The notes: generated by a model from the letters alone, not told the origin. A DNA stretch of 64,000 nt from JAWKMZ01 sp041391965 (GCA_041391965.1 JAWKMZ010000002.1:438246-502245); one strand, 5' to 3'. Shown: positions 15,746-25,500, numbered from the stretch's first letter. A program made the numbers and translations.

Positions 15746-17035
15746 ATGAAGTTTGAACTAAAAATGCCCAAAATGGGCGAAAGCATCACCGAAGGAACCA
15801 TCATCAACTGGCTTGTCAATGAAGGCGACAGTTTTGAAGAAGGCGATATTATTTTGGAAGTTGCTACCGATAAAGTGGATAATGAAGTCCCAGCAACAGC
15901 TTCAGGAACTTTAGTGAAAACCATGTTTCAGGCAAAAGATGTAGTTCCTGTTGGAGAAGTCATTGCAATTTTGGAAGTTTCGGAAACGAAGAAAATGAAG
16001 TCGGAATCGAAATCGAAATCGAATCAAACCGAAAAAATTGAGCAAAAGTCTAATTTTAAAGCAAAAGAATCTAAGGCTTCATATTCAACTTCATTTTCAG
16101 TTTCAAATAGCAACAAATTCTTTTCACCATTAATACTAAAAATTGCAAAAGAACATTACATAAGTTTTGAAGAACTTGCAAGAATACCAGCTACAGGACA
16201 TGAAGGCAGATTACGTAAAAGTGATGTATTTCAATATATCGAAGAAGGCAGACCATATAAATTTGCGCAACCAATTCAACAAGATCCAACAGCCTACCGA
16301 ATACCACAGTTAAATTTTGATAAAGGTAAAGGTAAAATCATCCAAATGGATCGCATGCGCCAAATGATTGCCGACCACATGGTGTATTCCAAACATACAT
16401 CGCCTCATGTGACTGCTTATGTGGAAGCCGATTTAACCAATATGGTCAATTGGCGAAACGCAAACAAAGCAGCATTTCAAAAAAAATATGATGAAAAGTT
16501 GACCTTTACACCATTATTTGTAGAAGCTGTTGCGAAAGCCATCAAAGATTTTCCAAACATCAATGCATCGGTTGATGGCAATAATATCATTGTAAAAGAA
16601 GATATCAATATTGGGATGGCAACCGCTTTACCAAGTGGGAATTTAATTGTTCCTGTGGTGAAAAATGCAGATACTAAAAATTTAAAACAACTTGCTGCAA
16701 ATGTTAACGAATTAGCTACAAAAGCACGAGAAAATAAATTGGCTGGCGACGATATTAAAGGCAGCACGTTTACAATATCAAACGTCGGCACCTTTGGAAG
16801 CGTTATGGGAACACCTATTATCAATCAACCTGAAGTTGCCATTTTAGCCTTAGGAATTATCAAAAAACGCCCTGAGGTTATCGAAACCGAAAAAGGTGAC
16901 GACATAGCTATTAGAAGCATGATGTATTTGTCGCTTTCCTTTGATCATCGTGTGGTTGACGGATTTTTAGGTGGCAGTTTTGTGCGTCGCGTAGCTGATT
17001 ATTTTGAACAATTTGACGTAGATAGAAAGATATAA
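15746..17035 (+). CDS. 2-oxo acid dehydrogenase dihydrolipoyl acyltransferase (E2)
   Basis: E2 core of a branched-chain-type 2-oxo acid dehydrogenase: takes the acyl group from E1 on lipoyl-lysine and passes it to CoA. The 429-aa chain has an N-terminal lipoyl domain (Lys43 in TDKVDNEVPA), an E1/E3-binding domain (about 128-165) and a catalytic domain ending with DHRVVDG (His401). The linker (about 85-127) is unusual: KSESKSKS and SYSTSFSVSN repeats come from hexamer arrays at the DNA level (15997-16026, 16078-16107). With the E1 gene 139 bp downstream it forms a complex needing an E3 coded elsewhere. Its place in the paa cluster suggests phenylpyruvate as a substrate, which is inference. Confidence 0.92.
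   Translation: MKFELKMPKMGESITEGTIINWLVNEGDSFEEGDIILEVATDKVDNEVPATASGTLVKTMFQAKDVVPVGEVIAILEVSETKKMKSESKSKSNQTEKIEQKSNFKAKESKASYSTSFSVSNSNKFFSPLILKIAKEHYISFEELARIPATGHEGRLRKSDVFQYIEEGRPYKFAQPIQQDPTAYRIPQLNFDKGKGKIIQMDRMRQMIADHMVYSKHTSPHVTAYVEADLTNMVNWRNANKAAFQKKYDEKLTFTPLFVEAVAKAIKDFPNINASVDGNNIIVKEDINIGMATALPSGNLIVPVVKNADTKNLKQLAANVNELATKARENKLAGDDIKGSTFTISNVGTFGSVMGTPIINQPEVAILALGIIKKRPEVIETEKGDDIAIRSMMYLSLSFDHRVVDGFLGGSFVRRVADYFEQFDVDRKI
15997..16107. repeat. hexamer inverted repeat inside the E2 linker
   Basis: Left arm GAAGTC, GGAATC, GAAATC, GAAATC, GAATCA (15997-16026) and right arm TTCATA, TTCAAC, TTCATT, TTCAGT, TTCAAA (16078-16107) keep 6-nt register and are of complementary type. 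A 51-nt spacer lies between. Frame is kept, so the arrays are read as Ser-X dipeptides. Same design as the intergenic paa repeats. Confidence 0.7.
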
Positions 17036-17140
17036 TGAAGTTTTACACATGTAAGATTTTATTTAAAATATAAACCAAGTACCAGTTGAGGCGATTTAAG
17101 AGAATAAACTAATTTTAAACCACTCATTGACATTAATTAA

Positions 17141-17168
17141 ATAAAAAGATACCTGCTTTTGCAGACAT
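17141..17168. repeat. 28-nt repeat shared by two operon leaders, copy 2
   Basis: Identical over 28 bases to 3409-3436 and placed almost the same way, 6 nt before the start codon of the E1 gene. The rest of the 139-bp gap between E2 and E1 shows no other clear signal. Confidence 0.75.
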
Positions 17169-17174
17169 TTTGAA

Positions 17175-19226
17175 ATGAAAAAAGACATACTAAAGAAAGC
17201 ATTTTCAAATTTGTGTACAGCCAAAGCGATGGCAGAATTATACGAAGCTAATTTTAAGCAAGTTTCTAAATATGTGCATGCTACTTCCAGAGGTCATGAA
17301 GCAATTCAAACCGCTTTAGGAATGCAATTATTGCCTCAAGATTACGCATTTCCATACTATAGAGATGATGCGATGTTGTTATCATTTGGGTTAAAACCTT
17401 ATGATTTAATGTTGCAGTTATTAGCAAAAAAAGACGATCCTTTTTCTGGAGGAAGAACCTATTACTCTCATCCAAGTTTAAAAGATGCTGATAAACCAAA
17501 AATTCCACATCAATCGTCAGCAACTGGTATGCAAGCCATTCCAGCTACAGGAGTTGCCATGGGAATGCAGTACAAAGAATTACAAGGATTAGATGACAAA
17601 ACACTAAAAGTGCTGCCACTTGTGATTTGCAGTTTGGGTGATGCCTCGGTTACTGAAGGCGAAATTGCTGAAGCCTTTCAAATGGCAGCTTTAAAACAAA
17701 TGCCAATATTGTATTTAGTACAAGATAATGGTTGGGATATTTCTGCTAATGCCTCAGAAACCAGAGCTCAAAATGCCTATGAATATGCACAAGGGTTTAA
17801 AGGGTTGGAAGCCATTACTATTGATGGTGCTAATTTTATGGAGAGTTATGACGCTATTGAAAAAGTGATTGCAACCATTCGTAAAGAACGCAGACCCTTT
17901 TTAGTTCATGCAAAAGTACCTTTACTGAATCATCACACGTCTGGAGTACGTATGGAATGGTATCGAGACGATTTAGATGAAGCTAAATCGCGTGATCCTT
18001 ATCCTGTATTAAAACAGCAATTGTTGGATAACAGATTTACTTCAAAAGAAATTGAAGCAATTGAAAATTCTGCCAAAGCAAGCGTAGAAACCGATTTCAA
18101 AAAAGCCTTAAAAGCTGAAGACCCAAAACCAGAAGATTTATTCACGAACGATTTTGTTCCGACACCAATTACCGAAGAAAAAGGAGAACGTTCACCAAAA
18201 GGAGCAGAAAAAGTAGTCATGGTCGATTGTGCTTTGTTTGCCGTGGAAGAATTGATGAAAAAACACAAAGAATGTTTGCTTTATGGACAAGATGTTGGTG
18301 GACGATTGGGAGGTGTGTTTCGTGAAGCGGCAACCTTAGCACAAAAATTTGGAGACAATCGTGTGTTCAATACACCAATTCAAGAAGCATTTATTGTTGG
18401 TTCAACCGTTGGGATGAGTGCTGTTGGTTTAAAACCCATTGTTGAGGTTCAATTTGCTGATTACATTTGGCCAGGGCTCAATCAATTATTTACAGAAGTT
18501 AGCAGAAGTTGTTATTTATCTAACGGAAAATGGCCTGTCAGTATGATTCTTCGCGTGCCAATTGGTGCTTATGGCAGTGGAGGTCCTTACCATTCGTCTT
18601 CTGTAGAAAGTGTAATTACAAATATTAGAGGAATTAAAATAGTGTATCCAAGTAATGGAGCCGATTTAAAAGGTTTGATGAAAGCAGCCTATTACGACCC
18701 AAATCCAGTGGTAATTTTAGAGCATAAAGGTTTGTATTGGAGTAAAGTGAAAGGAACACAAGGTGCAACCTCTGTAGAACCTGCTGAAGATTATGTATTA
18801 CCTTTAGGAAAAGCTTGGGTGCTTCAAGAAATTTGGAAACAAGAAAATGTAGAGACACTAACCGTTGTAACTTACGGAATGGGAGTGCACTGGGCAATGA
18901 ATGCGTCTGAAGAATTAGGAATGAAAGCCCAAATTGAAGTCATTGATTTACGAACCTTATTTCCTTTGGATGAAGAAACCATTATGAAATCGGTTAAGAA
19001 AACCGGTAAATGTTTGGTCGTGACAGAAGAACCATCCAATAATAGTTTTGCAAGAGCCTTGGCTGGAAAAATTCAGGAAGTGTGTTTTAAATTTTTAGAC
19101 GCACCAGTAATGACTATTGGTAGTGAGAATATGCCAGCAATTCCTTTAAATTCTACCTTAGAAGAAATGATGATCCCTTCGACAGAAAAAGTCAAAAATA
19201 AAATGGAAACCTTGTTGAATTACTAA
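17175..19226 (+). CDS. 2-oxo acid dehydrogenase E1, fused alpha and beta subunits
   Basis: Thiamine-diphosphate enzyme that decarboxylates a 2-oxo acid and loads the acyl group on E2. The 683-aa chain joins alpha (about 1-330, with the ThDP motif starting GDASVTEGEIAEAFQMAA near residue 155) and beta (about 345-683, starting near VVMVDCALFAVEELM, with YGQDVGGRLGGVFREA) subunits, which are separate in most bacteria; the fusion is common in Bacteroidota. Best resemblance is to branched-chain or broad 2-oxo acid dehydrogenases. It is the last gene of the cluster and is closed by a strong terminator. Confidence 0.9.
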   Translation: MKKDILKKAFSNLCTAKAMAELYEANFKQVSKYVHATSRGHEAIQTALGMQLLPQDYAFPYYRDDAMLLSFGLKPYDLMLQLLAKKDDPFSGGRTYYSHPSLKDADKPKIPHQSSATGMQAIPATGVAMGMQYKELQGLDDKTLKVLPLVICSLGDASVTEGEIAEAFQMAALKQMPILYLVQDNGWDISANASETRAQNAYEYAQGFKGLEAITIDGANFMESYDAIEKVIATIRKERRPFLVHAKVPLLNHHTSGVRMEWYRDDLDEAKSRDPYPVLKQQLLDNRFTSKEIEAIENSAKASVETDFKKALKAEDPKPEDLFTNDFVPTPITEEKGERSPKGAEKVVMVDCALFAVEELMKKHKECLLYGQDVGGRLGGVFREAATLAQKFGDNRVFNTPIQEAFIVGSTVGMSAVGLKPIVEVQFADYIWPGLNQLFTEVSRSCYLSNGKWPVSMILRVPIGAYGSGGPYHSSSVESVITNIRGIKIVYPSNGADLKGLMKAAYYDPNPVVILEHKGLYWSKVKGTQGATSVEPAEDYVLPLGKAWVLQEIWKQENVETLTVVTYGMGVHWAMNASEELGMKAQIEVIDLRTLFPLDEETIMKSVKKTGKCLVVTEEPSNNSFARALAGKIQEVCFKFLDAPVMTIGSENMPAIPLNSTLEEMMIPSTEKVKNKMETLLNY

Positions 19227-19227
19227 T

Positions 19228-19259
19228 AAAAAAGACGACTTGTTTGAGTCGTCTTTTTT
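19228..19259. terminator. bidirectional terminator between E1 and SulP genes
   Basis: AAAAAAGACGACT pairs with AGTCGTCTTTTTT around a 6-nt loop. A-tract and T-tract on the two sides let it end both the E1 transcript and the convergent SulP transcript. Confidence 0.9.
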
Positions 19260-19260
19260 A

Positions 19261-20904
19261 TTACAATTTATATTCTGAAAGTGGTTTTGTAAATTTTTCT
19301 GGGTTTTCGGCTAAATAATAACGCGGATCGTCAATGGCCTCAATAATGACTTCTTTGAATTTTGGACTTGCTTTATACATCAAGCTTTTGCAATCTTCAC
19401 TCAAATGTTTCAACCTAATTGATTTACCTTCAGTTTCATATTTATTCACTAAATTAAAGATAGCTTCTAAAGCAGAATGGTCACTAATGCGAGATTCGAT
19501 AAAATCAATTTCTACGTTTTGAGGGTCATTTTTTACATCAAATTTGGCATTGAAATTTTGGATAGAACCAAAAAATAAAGGACCCCAAATTTCATAAATT
19601 TTGGTGCCATCTTCTCTGATGCGTTTACGCGCTCTAATCATGGTCGCATTTTTCCAAGCAAAGACTAAAGCCGAAATAATAACACCTGCAATAACAGCAA
19701 TTGCTAAATCTTTCCAAATAGTTATTGCTGATACAGCAATTAAAACGATAGCATCTGATAAAGGAATTTTTCTAATAATTCTAAAGCTACTCCAAGCAAA
19801 GGTACCTATAACAACCATAAACATGACACCAACTAAAGCAGCAATAGGGATTTTCTCAATTAAAGGTGCTCCAAATAACACAAAACAAAGTAGCGCGATG
19901 GCAGCAATAGCTGCTGAAAGCCGTCCACGACCACCAGAATCGACATTGATAATGGATTGACCAATCATGGCGCAGCCACCCATACCACCAAAAAGACCAT
20001 TGAGGATATTGGCACTACCTTGCGCTATACATTCACGATTTCCATTCCCTCTGGTTTCAGTAATTTCATCTACCAAATTTAAGGTCATCAACGATTCAAT
20101 CAATCCAACAGCGGCTAAAATAAATGCAGTTGATAACATTAAATCCCAATGACCTTTAAAGGTGTAAAATAAGGTGAATATTTGATCTTGAAAAGTTGGC
20201 CAGCCACCTTGCAAGCCTGAACCGCCACCATCTTTTATAAATGAACCCACAGTACTCACTTCTATGCCTCCAAAAATTGTAATACAAGCCACTACAATAA
20301 TGGCAATTAATGCTGCTGGAACTTTTTTAGTCAGTTTAGGCAAGCTATACATGATTATCATAGTTAAGGCGACAAAACCTATCATAATCCATAAATTTTG
20401 ACCTGTCATAAAATGGGTTTCACCATTAATAGTTTCTTTAAAAAGGCCTAATTGTGCTAAAAAAATGACAATGGCTAAACCGTTAACAAATCCCATCATA
20501 ACAGGATGAGGAATCAATCGAACAAATTTTCCGAGTTTGAATACACCTGCAAGAATTTGAATAGTTCCCATAAAAAGCAAGGTAATGAAGAGCCATTGGA
20601 GTCCAAGGTTTTCAACGGGTTGGTTTAGTGTTAAACCGACTTCATTTCCTTTTTGAATTAGATGTACCATTACAATAGCTGTTGCACCTGTTGCTCCAGA
20701 AATCATACCTGGTCGTCCACCAAATAGCGCAGTGACAATACCCATCATAAAAGCACCATAAAGACCAATCAAAGGATCAACCCCTGCCACAAAAGCAAAA
20801 GCAACTGCTTCTGGTACTAAAGCCAAAGCTACTGTTAAGCTTGAGAGGATGTCATTTTTTGGATTTTGGGTAAAGTTTATTCTGGTTTTTTGGCCTAATA
20901 TCAT
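19261..20904 (-). CDS. SulP-family inorganic anion transporter
   Basis: 547-aa inner-membrane protein of the SulP/SLC26 family, which moves sulfate, bicarbonate or other anions, usually with Na+ or H+. It has about ten or more hydrophobic segments (residues about 20-410), family signatures near the start (ALALVPEAVAFAFVAGVDPLIGLYG), and a C-terminal cytoplasmic STAS domain (about 440-530). Substrate cannot be fixed from sequence; there is no neighbouring carbonic anhydrase or sulfate assimilation gene. It is convergent with the paa cluster and separated from it by a shared terminator. Confidence 0.9.
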   Translation of the reverse strand: MILGQKTRINFTQNPKNDILSSLTVALALVPEAVAFAFVAGVDPLIGLYGAFMMGIVTALFGGRPGMISGATGATAIVMVHLIQKGNEVGLTLNQPVENLGLQWLFITLLFMGTIQILAGVFKLGKFVRLIPHPVMMGFVNGLAIVIFLAQLGLFKETINGETHFMTGQNLWIMIGFVALTMIIMYSLPKLTKKVPAALIAIIVVACITIFGGIEVSTVGSFIKDGGGSGLQGGWPTFQDQIFTLFYTFKGHWDLMLSTAFILAAVGLIESLMTLNLVDEITETRGNGNRECIAQGSANILNGLFGGMGGCAMIGQSIINVDSGGRGRLSAAIAAIALLCFVLFGAPLIEKIPIAALVGVMFMVVIGTFAWSSFRIIRKIPLSDAIVLIAVSAITIWKDLAIAVIAGVIISALVFAWKNATMIRARKRIREDGTKIYEIWGPLFFGSIQNFNAKFDVKNDPQNVEIDFIESRISDHSALEAIFNLVNKYETEGKSIRLKHLSEDCKSLMYKASPKFKEVIIEAIDDPRYYLAENPEKFTKPLSEYKL

Positions 20905-21024
20905 AATTATAATCTTCTGAAAGTCGGCAAATATAAGGTTTTTAGAATGAATGAAAGTAGGCGCATAAATGCTTGAAATCCAATCAGAATATTTTATACA
21001 TTTAATCTTCTAATTTTTTTTAAA

Positions 21025-21393
21025 ATGAAAGGTATTTATACAATCGTTTTGCTAATTCTGTCTAACGCGTTTATGACTATTGCTTGGTATGGACATTTGA
21101 AATTTGCAGAATGGAAATGGTTTAGTAAGTTAGGGCTTATAACCATAATTTTAATAAGTTGGGGAATTGCTTTATTTGAATATTTCTTTCAGGTGCCAGC
21201 AAATAAAATTGGATTTAAAGGGAATGGTGGACCGTTTTCTTTGGTAGAATTAAAAGTGTTACAAGAAGTAATTACTTTAATTGTATTTACAGTTTTTACC
21301 TTGATTGCCTTTAAAAATGAAACCTTAAAATGGAATCATTTTGTTGGGTTTTTGTGTTTAATTTTGGCAGTTTTCTTTATTTTTAAGAAATAA
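21025..21393 (+). CDS. DMT-family small membrane protein (DUF486)
   Basis: 122-aa protein with four predicted membrane helices and the DUF486 pattern, including FEYFFQVPANKIGF in the middle. The family is grouped with drug/metabolite transporters of small size, but no substrate is known. Single-gene unit ended by a terminator hairpin immediately after the stop. Confidence 0.85.
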   Translation: MKGIYTIVLLILSNAFMTIAWYGHLKFAEWKWFSKLGLITIILISWGIALFEYFFQVPANKIGFKGNGGPFSLVELKVLQEVITLIVFTVFTLIAFKNETLKWNHFVGFLCLILAVFFIFKK

Positions 21394-21415
21394 AAAAGCG
21401 ACCAGAGTCGCTTTT
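21394..21415. terminator. bidirectional terminator after the DUF486 gene
   Basis: AAAAGCGAC pairs with GTCGCTTTT around CAGA. It directly follows the DUF486 stop and lies 8 bp from the end of the convergent lipoprotein gene. Confidence 0.85.
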
Positions 21416-21422
21416 AAATTGT

Positions 21423-21965
21423 TTATTGAGCCATTCCTGGAGGATATTTTTCCATAATTTTAGAAACAAATTCTTTAATGCGCTCTTCTTTTTTATTCAT
21501 ATTTTGAGATAAATAACCAGTTCCCATTCCTTGCCAAACTAATTCTTTTTTATTGGCGTCAATCAAATCAATATATAGAGTGCCTTCTGTTGAAGTTGAA
21601 ACTGAGTTATAGCCTGAGTTCCAATAGTAAGGGCTCCAGCCCCAACCATAGCCGTAAGGGCCATAACCATTATTATATACATTAACTTCTTGGCGAGATT
21701 TGGTAAAAATACTCACTAACATATCAGGGTTTTCAGATTTTGTGTAGCCTTTAGCTAAAAGTTCCGACTCAATAGCGCGAAGGATACGACGTTTGTCTAA
21801 ATCGCTAATTTCAGCTTTGTCAATACCTGTTTTGTAAAATGCAAAAGTTTTTAGGTGACTAAAATCTACACTTTTGTCATAATCAGATGCGACTCTTACC
21901 GAACTGCATGAGGATGCTACAAGCACTAAAAGTAGCAAAGGAATTATTTTAAAGATTTTTTTCAT
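21423..21965 (-). CDS. DUF4136 lipoprotein
   Basis: 180-aa outer-membrane or periplasmic lipoprotein: signal peptide with the cysteine in VASSCSS (about residue 20), then a DUF4136 domain (SDYDKSVDFSHLKTFAFY at about 27-44; TEGTLYIDLIDANKKELVWQG further on). A glycine/tyrosine-rich insert (NGYGPYGYGWGWSPYYW) sits in the middle. The function of the family is unknown. It is monocistronic. Confidence 0.85.
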   Translation of the reverse strand: MKKIFKIIPLLLLVLVASSCSSVRVASDYDKSVDFSHLKTFAFYKTGIDKAEISDLDKRRILRAIESELLAKGYTKSENPDMLVSIFTKSRQEVNVYNNGYGPYGYGWGWSPYYWNSGYNSVSTSTEGTLYIDLIDANKKELVWQGMGTGYLSQNMNKKEERIKEFVSKIMEKYPPGMAQ

Positions 21966-22055
21966 GGTATTTGTTATTTAGATTTATAACGGGTTTAGTC
22001 TACATTTTTTAATCAACAATAATTATACCAATTAAAGCAGTAGTTAGAAAGTAAA

Positions 22056-22220
22056 TCAATTTTGAGTTCCTAATTTGCTTTTATCAAATCCATAAGGACA
22101 ATGTCTGCAACCACTTTCGCAACAATACCCACGTTTTAAGAGGTACTGCTCTGTAAAACAGCGATAGCCTTCTGGTGTTAAGTAATAATCACCTTCTTCA
22201 AAAGGAATAATTTTCTTCAT
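22056..22220 (-). CDS. DUF5522-type small cysteine-rich protein
   Basis: A 54-aa protein starting MKKIIPFEEGDYYLTPEGY and containing RGYCCESGCRHCPYGF, the cysteine cluster of DUF5522. Four to five closely spaced cysteines suggest a small metal-binding protein, function unknown. Its start lies 44 bp from that of the divergent membrane protein gene. Confidence 0.8.
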   Translation of the reverse strand: MKKIIPFEEGDYYLTPEGYRCFTEQYLLKRGYCCESGCRHCPYGFDKSKLGTQN

Positions 22221-22264
22221 ATCTTACAAAGATAATGTAAATTGGATTGATTTTTTATTGATAA

Positions 22265-22591
22265 ATGATGATTGTGGTTTCTAAATATTTAATTCCGAAA
22301 GGGTATGCAGCCATTGCATTGTTTCCTTTCGTGTTTGTTAAGCACACTAATTTGAAAGCTAATAAAGCGTTTGTTAACCATGAGCTAATTCATTTAAGAC
22401 AACAATTAGAAATGCTAATAATTCCATTTTTTGTGTGGTATGGTTTGGAGTTTTTAATACGCTATATTAAGTGCAAAAATTGGTCTTTAGCCTATAAAAA
22501 CATTTCGTTTGAGCGTGAAGCTTATACAAACGAAAACAACCTTGAGTATTTACAATCAAGGTTGTTTTGGAAGTTTCTAAAGTATTTATAA
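22265..22591 (+). CDS. small membrane protein with HExxH-like motif, unknown function
   Basis: 108 aa with hydrophobic stretches near residues 10-25 and 50-65. Between them lies NHELIHLRQQ (HELIH at about residues 39-43), which fits the HExxH zinc-binding pattern of metallopeptidases. The second half has FEREAYTNE, where a glutamate downstream could serve as a third ligand. Two ATGs start the frame (22265 and 22268). Proteins of this short type are found in Flavobacteria as hypotheticals; activity is unproven. Confidence 0.6.
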   Translation: MMIVVSKYLIPKGYAAIALFPFVFVKHTNLKANKAFVNHELIHLRQQLEMLIIPFFVWYGLEFLIRYIKCKNWSLAYKNISFEREAYTNENNLEYLQSRLFWKFLKYL

Positions 22592-22593
22592 AA

Positions 22594-25500
22594 TTACTGC
22601 CTTAAGACTACTTTTTTGATTTTCTGTTGTTTATTATTCAATGTTACTTTTACAATATAAGTGGCATCAGATAGATTGGTGTTTAATGTAAAACTTAAAG
22701 CATTGATGTCTTCTTTGTTTACTAATTTGCGACCTAAAATGTCATAAACCGAAACGGTATGTATTGGGCTTTGGCCTGAGGTCACTTTAACAAGATTTTT
22801 AGTGCCAAAAATTGATACATTGGCTTCCATCACTGGGTTGTCAGTACTAAGCGCTTCGTCAGTATAACGCAAAATAAATCGATTGTCATAACGCCCTGCT
22901 TCTGCGTTAAAAATATAAGGAGATGCACGTAAATTATGTATGGTACCTGTCGTCGTATCTTCCAAATAAATAGATTGATTAGTATCATCAAATAAACCAT
23001 CTAAAGAGTTAATTGCGAAGGTATAGATACCTTGTTGAGGAATTAAAATACCTAATGGAACTTGATCATTTTGATTAAAAGGAACTGGCCTGCCTTGGAT
23101 TGACATGTGATCATTCCCAATTTTGGAATATAAATTTTGTTCAGAATTGTCAAATGCTGGCGAATCAAACAGACGATCTTTTTCATAAGTAGCTCCTTCT
23201 ATATAACCAATTAATGTGGTGCTAATTTTACCAGTTGGCAATACCAAATCCAGCCATATTCTATGGCGTTCCAAGGTTGAGCTTTCTGTAGTATTACTAC
23301 TTCTTAAAAATTGAGAATTGTTATTCTTTATACGCATTGAGTTTTTAAAGTACACATATTTAGGAGGGGTGTCGTTAGTCATTAGTACAAAGAATGATTG
23401 ACCAGAAGCGATATAGCCGTCAAAAGCTGGCGGATTTGGTCCTACTGCATTATAGGTTATATAGTCTGCACTGTTATAATTATAGCTGTAATCTGCATAA
23501 AATGGGTCTAGGTTAAGAATATCATAAACGCCGCCATGAGGCCATAAATAAATGCTTCCAAGGATGCTTGAGTTTTGAGGGTCTAATAGAAATTTATCCG
23601 CATCAATAGCTGAAGGGTAAGGATTACCAATTAAATTGTAGTTATCATCTTCATTGGTTATGTCTCTGCCTTGATAGATGGTGTTACCGCTATTGTAGTT
23701 GCCTCTGGTAATTGGAACACTAATGTCTCCATTTCTAGGGGTTCCAACAAATGTAGCTGTAAAACTTTGTGGTGTGCTTGTAAAATTATCAGGCCCTCTA
23801 ACAATATAACCTTTACCTAAATCCATGGTTTCATTACCAGAAACCCAATTACCATAATCGAGCGTTCCATTGACGTAGGTGGTTGGTAGCCATTTCCAAA
23901 TATAACCTGCTGAAGTTTGGGGTGAAATACTGGAAGACGAAAACCCATCAACAGGAGATGACCAATAGGCGTAATCTGTTTTTTTCATAGTTAGTGTTCG
24001 GCTTACTTTTGAAGGACCACTATTGGCTACGCTATTTATTTGTAATAAATTAGCTTCACTTTGGACAATGAAATTATTGGTGCCTTTATTGTGAATCCAG
24101 TCTGTAACTGTAAGATTTTGGCTGCTGAGTATTTCTAAATTGCCAGAGTTTGTGATGGTTAGATTTTTGGCAAATGCTTCATAACCTGGATTAGGCGGCG
24201 TTGGAATTCCTGGATTAGGAATTTTAACGGTTGATGGGATAATAACACAATTATCAGCTGTTGGAACACCAAAAGGTTTCCAGTTATTGTCAATATCCCA
24301 ATCTTGTGATGTGTTTAAATCACCTCGCCATACTTTTGTATCATTGGCAATGGTAATTTCTTTACTAATTTCGCAAAGATTTGCTAATGTGGCTGTTGCA
24401 GTAAATATAAAATTAGGTTCTTCTAATTGTATAAGCGTAGGTTTAATATATATAGGACCAGAGATGGGGTTGCCTTGAGTGTATGGAGTTATTGCATTGG
24501 CATCAGTATAAGCATCAATAGCTGTGGCACTGGTCCAAGTAAACGAAGGTGTTAATGGGCGTTGACCAAAAAGTTTGATGTTGTCAATGGCGACACCATC
24601 ATCCCACTCAGCAACATAGTCTATTGAGATTTTTAAATTAGGCTGGTTAACATAAGCAGATAAATCGAGTGTTAGATTACTGAATTTAGTTCCATAGCCA
24701 ATATCGTCATCATAATTATGTATTTCAGTCCAATTGTTTCCTCCATCAGTTGAAACATAAATTAAAACATTATCTGGTTCATATCCTGAAAGGTATTTGG
24801 AAAAATACATATCAAAATTTAATGTTAGGTTGGTAAAAGATGAGGAATCTAAAATAGGAGACTCTAATGAGGTATAAACATAACCAGTGTTTGGGTTAAC
24901 ATCTGATGTTGCCATTGCAAAATGGTTAGCTCCAAAACCAGAAGATATTGCAGGAAACCAGACTTGCTGTGTAGGTATAAATGTACTACTTCGATTTTGC
25001 CACTGTGTCAGATTGTTTTGAGCTGTTCCATTATCAAATACATTAACAACAGAAAAAACACCTAAGCCACCACCTTCAAAATCTTCATCAATAAGGTAAG
25101 CAGTTTCATTGTCACCAGTGGCTGATATCTCAACGATAGAGTCATCACTGCAAATGGTAGTGGGCGCAGTAACTGTAAGCTCAGAAAGTGGATTGATAGT
25201 GCCCGTCACTTTTGTGCGTACTTTGGACTCACAACTGCCATTATCAGCTGTTACCCAATAGGTGGTGGTGGTATTGATTGTGGGAGACCAATTACTTTTT
25301 GTTGGATTTAAAGGATCGGCATTGGTTGTTGTTTGTGTGTTACCAAATTCACTGGTGTACCAATGATAGGTTAAATTAGAAGCACTACCAGTCACTTGTA
25401 AATTAACTGGACCTTCGCCACAAGAACTGCCATTTTGGATGGCAACTATTTTTGCAGAACAGTTTTGTACGACTGTAAATTCGTAGTCTTCGGCTTCACC

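Noticed and set aside
15400..15924. 174-codon open frame antisense to paaY and E2
   Set aside because: Overlaps two well-recognised genes in full; no sign of its own.
2711..19226. Horizontally acquired genomic island
   Set aside because: No integrase, tRNA junction or base-composition shift was seen; the cluster fits the rest in codon use.
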